This document shows positions 29,580 to 35,226 of a stretch of DNA of 35,226 bases, piece after piece. A program made the position numbers and the translations under genes. The notes beneath the pieces are model-generated. The model was not told where the DNA came from and did no database searches. It was given only the letters and a program-made list of their open reading frames with translations. Source of the DNA: Treponema sp. (lineage in GTDB: Bacteria > Spirochaetota > Spirochaetia > Treponematales > Breznakiellaceae); contig WQXC01000002.1 in the NCBI GenBank assembly GCA_009785045.1, forward strand, positions 1 to 35,226, written 5' to 3'. The stretch's first letter is position 1. Each line of letters opens with the position of its first letter.

Positions 29580-31379
29580 TCAGGCAACCTTAAACCGGGA
29601 AACTTCCTGAATTAAAACATTAATTCCTTCGCGGTTCTTTATGGTAATTTCATTAACATGATGCACAGCTACGTTAATTTGATCAGCGCCGGATGCCATC
29701 TCGTTCATGCCCGAAGTAATCTCCTGAGTTGCTTTTTCCAGGTTAACACTTTCCTGTATTACTTCTTTTGCCCCTTCAAGCATTTCATGAGAACCGCTTC
29801 TTACCTGACGGGTTATTTCGTTTACATTGCTGATGCCGTCAAGAACCTGTTTACTTCCCTGCCCCTGTTCTTCCATGGCGCTGCGGATATTTTCTTCCTG
29901 TTCCGCCACAGTTCTGACACTTGTGTCGATAGCTTCAAAATTGGCAAGCACATTTTCTGTTGAACGAGTAATTTTATCAATCGATCCTTTTATCTTTTTA
30001 AGAACCGCGCTGATTGTTTTTGATTGTTCGCCGGAGCTTTCTGCAAGTTTTCGGATTTCGTCGGCTACAACTGCGAAACCTTTGCCCGCTTCGCCTGCAT
30101 GAGCTGCTTCGATCGCTGCGTTCATGGAAAGCAAGTTTGTCTGGCTTGCAATATTTTCCATAACCGAGTTAATCTCCATTAACCCCTCAGATTCGCGTGC
30201 AATTTCCTGAATATCCGACGCTACTTCCGAAAGACCTGTACGTCCAACATCCGAGGCATCTTTAAGTGTTTTTACATTATCACTGTTCTTGATAAGTGTC
30301 TCTGTAACAGATCGGGTATTGGCTACCATTTGCTCAATAGCAGATGAAGCCTGGGAAATATTATCACTCTGGTTTTCTACATGACCGTTAAGCTTATTAA
30401 TGTTTCCAACAACCTGTTCCATAGTCGCATTGGTTTCGCTGACGCTGGCACTCTGATTTATAACGCGGGTCTTTATACTCTGGACATTGGCAGTAATCTG
30501 ATTTATTGCAGCAGCAGTCTCGTTCATATTACTGGCAAGATCATTGCCAGTATTGGACAGCTCTGTAGTCTGGCTAATTATCGAATTAATCATTTTATTA
30601 AATGATTCCATTGTCTGGTTGTAGGCTTTGGAAGCTTTGGCAATTTCATCTTTGCCGTCATCCGTAAGCTTTATCCTTAAATCTCCGGTTGCAACTGTTT
30701 CAAACGCATGAACCAGACGGCCAAGAGGTTTACTTATCATATTGGATATAAACAATGCAAGGAATATCGTAGCGGAAAACGCTATTACAAGCGTTAAAAT
30801 TATCATAATAAGCAAAGTCTGCGCCAGAGTTGTTGAACTTGCATTAATCGATGAAGCAGTGTTTACCAAATATTCAAAGGATTTATCATAATTGTCCAGA
30901 ATTATATTACTGTACTCTCTACATTCTTCCAGTCCTTTGGTAATAGCGGGAATATCGGCTGTCTTAGAAGCTGCATATAAACCCAAAACAATAGGTACAA
31001 GGTCTCTTTCATACACTATTTTTGCTTCATCAAAGTAACGCGTTGCTCCGCCTTCGCTTACCGAAGACCTGTACGCATTCACATATCCGTCCAGTATCGG
31101 TAAATATCTCTCGATACTGCGGAATTCTGATTCAACCTGTGCAAAATCGCCTGTTAAAGACGCTACCACCATATCGCGAACATGGATCCTAACCTTAAGC
31201 AGGGTCTGTTCTACAAGTGATAAATGCGGCATCGGTCTGACAATACTGCGATACATGTAAAAACCTGAATCCCTGATTTGCTGCATACCATAAATGCCAA
31301 CTGCACCAATAGCAAGAGCCAATACGGCAACAATCAAAAAACTTACAATCAGCTTCACTCTTACTTTCATGTTTTTCAT
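29580..31379 (-). CDS. Methyl-accepting chemotaxis protein with four-helix-bundle sensor
   Basis: 599 residues. TM1 is at about 8-31, then an extracellular all-helical sensor (about 35-185, 4HB_MCP-like), TM2 at about 187-211, HAMP at about 212-264, and a long signalling coiled coil. The hairpin tip (near 415-440) reads Q-T-N-L-L-S-M-N-A-A-I-E-A-A-H-A-G-E, where most receptors have L-A-L-N and A-A-R-A-G-E. The C-terminus ends in S-R-F-K-V-A with no NWETF-type CheR tether. It reports to CheA/CheW arrays. A GGGG ribosome site lies 11 bases upstream of the ATG. Its signalling domain is nearly the same as that of the receptor at 31960, while the sensors differ, pointing to duplication with sensor exchange. 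Confidence 0.92.
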   Translation of the reverse strand: MKNMKVRVKLIVSFLIVAVLALAIGAVGIYGMQQIRDSGFYMYRSIVRPMPHLSLVEQTLLKVRIHVRDMVVASLTGDFAQVESEFRSIERYLPILDGYVNAYRSSVSEGGATRYFDEAKIVYERDLVPIVLGLYAASKTADIPAITKGLEECREYSNIILDNYDKSFEYLVNTASSINASSTTLAQTLLIMIILTLVIAFSATIFLALFISNMISKPLGRLVHAFETVATGDLRIKLTDDGKDEIAKASKAYNQTMESFNKMINSIISQTTELSNTGNDLASNMNETAAAINQITANVQSIKTRVINQSASVSETNATMEQVVGNINKLNGHVENQSDNISQASSAIEQMVANTRSVTETLIKNSDNVKTLKDASDVGRTGLSEVASDIQEIARESEGLMEINSVMENIASQTNLLSMNAAIEAAHAGEAGKGFAVVADEIRKLAESSGEQSKTISAVLKKIKGSIDKITRSTENVLANFEAIDTSVRTVAEQEENIRSAMEEQGQGSKQVLDGISNVNEITRQVRSGSHEMLEGAKEVIQESVNLEKATQEITSGMNEMASGADQINVAVHHVNEITIKNREGINVLIQEVSRFKVA

Positions 31380-31493
31380 CTTAATTACACCCCTTTATCA
31401 ATAATATAACCTTCTCTTATTCTATATCCTTTATTTTACCACAATTTTAGTAATTTTATCCAGTCTTTTATTTAGATTTGATGCATTATTTTC

Positions 31494-31865
31494 TTAGCTT
31501 AATTTCTCTTTTACTTCCCGCGCCTTTTCGTCTTTACATATCTCGCACCTGAACTGCGGATTTTTATCCTGTTTGCGATCATAACCAAGCCACTCGGCAA
31601 TACGATAACCCCTGCCCTGCTTGCCGCAAGTTACACATACTACATCATCACGAATTTCCCATAGCGGATTTTTGGAAAGCGAGCGGAAAATAAACCTGTC
31701 TACCCAAAAGAAAATTAATCCGCCTATAAGGTTTGCGATAATAGTTGCCACAATAGGGGACATTCCTGCCAGCAGGATTAAAACAACCGCTAAAATCGGC
31801 GTACTTAACTGCCACCTCAGAAGATAAAGCAAATATTTTCTGATCAAAACAAACCTCCCAATCAT
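31494..31865 (-). CDS. Small membrane protein with C-terminal zinc-ribbon-like cysteines
   Basis: Up to 123 residues. Two transmembrane helices occupy about 18-55, followed by a cytoplasmic-looking tail with C-V-T-C and C-E-I-C pairs about 30 residues apart, a likely zinc ribbon. No family is recognised. The ATG at 31865 has no ribosome site and is overlapped by a TATAAT box; the GGGAGG at 31854-31859 is well placed for a TTG start at 31847 (117 residues), which I think equally or more likely. It lies between two related chemoreceptor genes, 114 bases upstream of the minus-strand one and divergent from the plus-strand one, but no sequence feature ties it to chemotaxis. Confidence 0.65.
   Translation of the reverse strand: MIGRFVLIRKYLLYLLRWQLSTPILAVVLILLAGMSPIVATIIANLIGGLIFFWVDRFIFRSLSKNPLWEIRDDVVCVTCGKQGRGYRIAEWLGYDRKQDKNPQFRCEICKDEKAREVKEKLS
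31854..31859 (-). promoter_or_regulatory. Possible ribosome binding site favouring a TTG start for the zinc-ribbon protein
   Basis: GGGAGG on the minus strand is followed six bases later by TTG at 31847. The upstream ATG at 31865 lacks any comparable site. Confidence 0.4.
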
Positions 31866-31901
31866 TATAATCCGTAAAATATTGTCAAATATAATTATAT
31901 C

Positions 31902-31930
31902 TTGATTTTTCGGTATTTTTCAATGATAAT
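31902..31930 (+). promoter_or_regulatory. Candidate promoter of the plus-strand chemoreceptor
   Basis: TTGATT (31902-31907) and GATAAT (31925-31930) are separated by exactly 17 bases, matching four and five of six consensus bases. The predicted start point falls near 31937, inside a perfect inverted repeat, and the ATG is at 31960 after an AGGA site (31952-31955). Confidence 0.5.
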
Positions 31931-31946
31931 AAATCATATTTATTAT
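31926..31946. repeat. Perfect 9-bp inverted repeat over the receptor promoter
   Basis: ATAATAAAT at 31926-31934 and its exact reverse complement at 31938-31946 are separated by CAT. It covers the -10 box and predicted start point of the chemoreceptor gene, the usual place for a repressor operator. All arm bases are A or T, so chance is a real alternative. Confidence 0.5.
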
Positions 31947-31959
31947 TAGGCAGGATATT

Positions 31960-33783
31960 ATGAAACTATTTAACTCTCTTAAATTCAGATTAATCACATT
32001 CTTTATTGTATTTGTTATTGCCTTAACTGTAATAATAGTATTCTTGGGAGTGCGCGAGCTGTCCATGACAGTAGTCGATGCTTATGCTGAACAAGGTATC
32101 ATACTTGTAGAAAGAGCCGCTTCATTAATTGACGGCGATTCCTTTGAAGCATTGACTAAATCGCTTGATGAAGATGATCCATTTTATGAAGAAACAAGAT
32201 TAATGATGGTACAATTAAAGGAACTTTCCGGCTGCATTTATTTGTATACAATCGCGCCCAAAAGAGGAAATATCTGGCAATACATTGTTGACGGCTCAGC
32301 TCCGCCGGATGACGAAGAGCATTTCTCGGCGCTTGGAGATGAAGAAGATGCCAGCGGGCATGATGCAGCATTCAGAAGAGCATGGACTTCCGGACAGACA
32401 GAAGTTTCCGGTCTTGTTGATCAGGGGGATTGGGGCTGGTTAATATCAATTTATACTCCCATTATTAATTCGAAGGGAGAGACAGTAGGACTGGTATGCT
32501 GTGATTATGACGGCGCAGACCTTCGTCATGCCATAGTAGAAATTGAATTACAGCAGGCTGGCACAGGAATAGTTGCAATAATTATTGGAATTATTATGCT
32601 TTTATTTATCATGCGAATGATATTCAAACCGGCAAAAGAAATTAATTTAATCTTAAATGAAATATCTCAGGGAGACGGCGATTTAACAAAACGAATCGAT
32701 AATATAAAGGATAATGAAATCGGAGAATTGGCAAAATCATTTAACCAAACATTGGATATGATCACCAATATGATAAAAAATATTAAAATGGAAACTGCAG
32801 CATTAATTGATACAGGAAATGAACTTTCTACCAGTATGAGCGAAACCGCTTCTGCGGTAAACCAAATTACAGCAAATATTCAAAGTATTCAGACCCGCAT
32901 TCTTAGCCAGAGCGCCAGTGTCAGCGAAACTCACGCTACCATGGAACAGGTTGTTGTAAATATAAATAAACTAAATAAACATGTAGAAAATCAAAGTATA
33001 AATGTTTCTTCGGCTTCATCTGCAATTGAACAGATGGTTGCCAACACAAGTTCAGTTACCGATACGTTAATAAAAAATTCAGTTAACGTAAAAAATCTGG
33101 AAGAAGCATCAGATTTGGGACGAACGGGCTTGCAGGAAGTAGAGGCGGATATTAAGGAAATAGCGTATCAGTCAGAAGGCCTTTTTAATATTAATTCGGT
33201 AATGGAAAATATCTCCAGTCAAACAAACCTTCTTTCGATGAACGCTGCAATCGAAGCGGCTCATGCAGGAGAATCAGGTAAAGGTTTCGCTGTTGTTGCG
33301 GGAGAAATTCGCAAACTAGCAGAGAACTCGGGACAGCAGTCTAAAACAATCAGCGATGTTTTAAAGAAAATGAAAACCGCGATTGATAAAATGACACATT
33401 CAACACATAACGTACTGAATAAATTCGAAGCCATCGATTCCAGTGTAACTACTGTATCCGATCAGGAAGAACACATCCGGAACTCAATGGAAGAACAACA
33501 GGCAGGCAGCAAACAAGTTCTTGAAGGAATAGGTAACTTAAACGAGATAACCAGGCAGGTAAAAAGCGGGTCTCAGGAAATGCTGGAAGGCGCCGAAGAA
33601 GTCATAAGAGAAAGTACCAATCTGGAAAAAGTTACGCAGGAAATAACTTCCGGCATGAGCGAGATGGCAGCCGGTGCAAATCAGATAAATATTGCGGTAA
33701 ATCAGGTTAACGAAATAAGCGTGAGAAATCGCGATAATATCAGTCTATTGGTAAAAGAAGTTGCCCGGTTTAAGGTTGAATAA
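31960..33783 (+). CDS. Methyl-accepting chemotaxis protein with Cache/PAS-like extracellular sensor
   Basis: 607 residues. TM1 is at about 10-30, then an extracellular mixed alpha/beta sensor (about 35-195; the W-G-W-L-I-S-I-Y-T-P-I segment followed by G-E-T-V-G-L-V and D-Y-D-G is typical of single-Cache or PAS-like sensors), TM2 at about 200-220, HAMP at about 221-273 and the signalling coiled coil. The hairpin tip has L-L-S-M-N-A-A-I-E-A-A-H-A-G-E, identical to the neighbouring receptor, and the C-terminus A-R-F-K-V-E lacks a CheR tether. An aspartate/glutamate-rich loop (117-131) in the sensor is unusual. Ligand unknown. Confidence 0.92.
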   Translation: MKLFNSLKFRLITFFIVFVIALTVIIVFLGVRELSMTVVDAYAEQGIILVERAASLIDGDSFEALTKSLDEDDPFYEETRLMMVQLKELSGCIYLYTIAPKRGNIWQYIVDGSAPPDDEEHFSALGDEEDASGHDAAFRRAWTSGQTEVSGLVDQGDWGWLISIYTPIINSKGETVGLVCCDYDGADLRHAIVEIELQQAGTGIVAIIIGIIMLLFIMRMIFKPAKEINLILNEISQGDGDLTKRIDNIKDNEIGELAKSFNQTLDMITNMIKNIKMETAALIDTGNELSTSMSETASAVNQITANIQSIQTRILSQSASVSETHATMEQVVVNINKLNKHVENQSINVSSASSAIEQMVANTSSVTDTLIKNSVNVKNLEEASDLGRTGLQEVEADIKEIAYQSEGLFNINSVMENISSQTNLLSMNAAIEAAHAGESGKGFAVVAGEIRKLAENSGQQSKTISDVLKKMKTAIDKMTHSTHNVLNKFEAIDSSVTTVSDQEEHIRNSMEEQQAGSKQVLEGIGNLNEITRQVKSGSQEMLEGAEEVIRESTNLEKVTQEITSGMSEMAAGANQINIAVNQVNEISVRNRDNISLLVKEVARFKVE

Positions 33784-33862
33784 AATAATGAGATGAAAAC
33801 CATGTACATTTAAAATAAATTATATTAATATAAATGTAATTAATATAAAATGAGGCGGAATT
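33784..33862 (+). promoter_or_regulatory. AT-rich leader of the MalT-like gene with nested repeats
   Basis: The 79-base gap holds a 14-bp perfect palindrome (TTATATTAATATAA, 33820-33833), an inverted pair TACATTT (33805-33811) / AAATGTA (33832-33838), and an 11-base direct repeat ATTAATATAAA at 33824-33834 and 33839-33849. GAGG (33852-33855) is the ribosome site. Regulatory use is possible, but the composition is almost pure A/T. Confidence 0.35.
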
Positions 33863-35226
33863 ATGGAAGCAATAGCTCCGGTACGCCGCAAATTGCATTT
33901 ATCATTTCACTTTGAACGCCAGCGGCTGAACAACCTGCTTATGCAGGCAATCAAATATCCGCTGGTTCTTATATGCGCAGGGGCAGGTTACGGCAAGACC
34001 ACCGCTGTTCATGATTTTGTTCATGAATATCAGGCTACTACAGTATGGATTCAACTATCTGAACGTGATAATGTAGGCAGTCGTTTTTGGGAAAATTTTA
34101 TTCATACCATGACTAAAGCTAAACCTGTATTTGCCAAATTGATTAACAAAATAGGTTTCCCGGACACCGAAGACAAGTTAAACCAATATCACACTATCTT
34201 ACGCGAAAATGTTACAAGAAAACGGCGAATCATTGTATTTGATGACTGCCACCTTATCGAAAACCCCGCTGTAATCCGTTTTATAGAAAGCGCATTCCAT
34301 AATATGCCGGTGGAAACATCTTTTTTTATGATTTCCCGTTCAACACCTCGAATTAATTTAGCCAGATTGGTTTCCAAAGGACATATTTTTAATATAAGTG
34401 AAGATGAGCTTCGTTTTACCGAAAATGAACTAACACAGTATTTCCGGCAGCTGGAAATATTCACTCAGCCTGGCGATGGATACCCAATGGAAACTGTACG
34501 GGAAATTATGCAGGATACGGACGGCTGGGCTTTTGCAATTAATCTTATTGCTCGGTCGTTTCAAAAAGCGCCTGCTTACACCGGCTATCTGCGCACTGCG
34601 ATGAAGACCAATGTTTTTCGTTTTATGGAAACAGAAATTTGGGATGGAATTTCTGTGCGGCTACAATTATTTTTGATTCAGCTTTCTCTTATTGATCATT
34701 TGTCAGTTGATATCATCACACTATTAACCGGCACTGATACAGCTTTGACTGATGAACTTGAGCGGCAAAACGCCTACGTACGCCGTGATAGTTATATCAA
34801 CGCTTATCTGATTCATCCGCTGTTTCTTGAATTTCTTGCCACAAAACAATCGCTTCTTTCGCAGGAACAAAAACATAAAACGTATTCAATAGCAGCGGAT
34901 TGGTGTAACAAAAACGGGTTTAAACTTGACGCACTGTCATATTATGAAAAAGTAGGCGATTATGAAGCAATTGTTTCCATTTTCTTTGAACTACCGACAC
35001 AAATTCCACTTGATATTGCGCGTTATGCGAAAGATATTTTTGACAAAATACCGGAAGAAGCATTTGAACAAATAAATTTTCTTGCTGTAATACATATACG
35101 CACTATCATGGGGCTTGGACTTTTGCAGGAAGCATTCAAGCTGGCAGAATCTTATGAAGCAAAAATCCTCAAATTACCTGATGAAAATCCCAATAAAGGT
35201 TATACGCTTGGAGGGATTTATTATTA
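33863..35226 (+). CDS. MalT-like (STAND ATPase) LuxR-family transcriptional regulator, N-terminal part (runs off right edge)
   Basis: The frame is open from the ATG at 33863 (GAGG seven bases upstream) to the window end, 454 codons, with the C-terminus missing. The N-terminus matches MalT-like regulators: a conserved lead-in of basic residues, Walker A at about 39-47 (A-G-A-G-Y-G-K-T-T), Walker B-like I-V-F-D-D-C-H near 123-129, the S-R-S-T-P-R sensor-like segment near 145, a winged-helix-like region up to about 330, then the start of helical TPR-like repeats. In the family the missing part carries more repeats and a LuxR-type HTH. Such regulators bind ATP and an inducer and then activate transcription. 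The inducer and targets are unknown here. Confidence 0.85.
   Translation, partial: MEAIAPVRRKLHLSFHFERQRLNNLLMQAIKYPLVLICAGAGYGKTTAVHDFVHEYQATTVWIQLSERDNVGSRFWENFIHTMTKAKPVFAKLINKIGFPDTEDKLNQYHTILRENVTRKRRIIVFDDCHLIENPAVIRFIESAFHNMPVETSFFMISRSTPRINLARLVSKGHIFNISEDELRFTENELTQYFRQLEIFTQPGDGYPMETVREIMQDTDGWAFAINLIARSFQKAPAYTGYLRTAMKTNVFRFMETEIWDGISVRLQLFLIQLSLIDHLSVDIITLLTGTDTALTDELERQNAYVRRDSYINAYLIHPLFLEFLATKQSLLSQEQKHKTYSIAADWCNKNGFKLDALSYYEKVGDYEAIVSIFFELPTQIPLDIARYAKDIFDKIPEEAFEQINFLAVIHIRTIMGLGLLQEAFKLAESYEAKILKLPDENPNKGYTLGGIYY

Noticed and set aside
1..35226. CRISPR arrays, tRNAs, insertion sequences, prophage genes
   Set aside because: No regularly spaced repeats, cloverleaf sequences, transposase or phage motifs were recognised by reading both strands; a dedicated scan was not possible.

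Overview
The window looks like a chromosomal segment of a spirochaete, most likely a Treponema-like gut or host-associated bacterium. This is inferred from gene content: dense chemotaxis-type signalling (CheY, CheX, two methyl-accepting proteins, three large histidine kinases), a REC-HD-GYP protein, a FIST sensor kinase, a MalT-like regulator and a GH115 alpha-glucuronidase. No marker gene fixes the species. There are 23 protein-coding genes, two of them cut by the window edges. I saw no tRNA, rRNA, CRISPR array, insertion sequence or phage gene. Intergenic gaps are all under 200 bases.

Layout. (1) 1-2978, minus: a small outer-membrane barrel-like protein followed by a large surface lipoprotein with Ig-like repeats and a Pmp-like beta-helix, running off the left edge. 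(2) 3135-4718, plus: an exported protein of unknown function. (3) 4817-8953, plus: a tight four-gene signalling cassette of CheY, a CheX-type phosphatase, a protein with the diacylglycerol-kinase fold but a broken nucleotide-binding motif, and a membrane-bound CheA-like kinase without the CheW-binding domain. (4) 18993-8950, minus: an amino-acid ABC transporter, a cation/proton antiporter fused to a PTS EIIA domain, a FIST hybrid histidine kinase, a REC-HD-GYP c-di-GMP phosphodiesterase and a type II pantothenate kinase. (5) 28577-19079, minus: one apparent seven-gene operon with the order PstB-like, PstS, PstC, PstA, a second PstB-like, a Cache hybrid histidine kinase, and GH115. (6) 28698-35226: a metallo-beta-lactamase-fold hydrolase, two closely related chemoreceptors on opposite strands around a small zinc-ribbon membrane protein, and the start of a MalT-like regulator.

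The two strongest observations are these. First, the two PstB-like ATPases carry complementary defects: one has lost the Walker A lysine, the Q-loop glutamine and the Walker B glutamate, and the other has a changed signature motif. That is the pattern expected of an asymmetric heterodimeric ABC ATPase with one working and one degenerate site, whereas the usual phosphate transporter has a PstB homodimer. Second, the cheY-cheX-lipid-kinase-fold-CheA-like cassette looks like a self-contained membrane-sensing phosphorelay that does not use CheW or chemoreceptor arrays.

A plausible reading of the whole is a nutrient-sensing region. Amino-acid uptake sits with a FIST kinase and c-di-GMP turnover, phosphate uptake sits with a Cache kinase and a hemicellulose-debranching enzyme, and chemoreceptors lie alongside. 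These functional links are inferred from gene order only.
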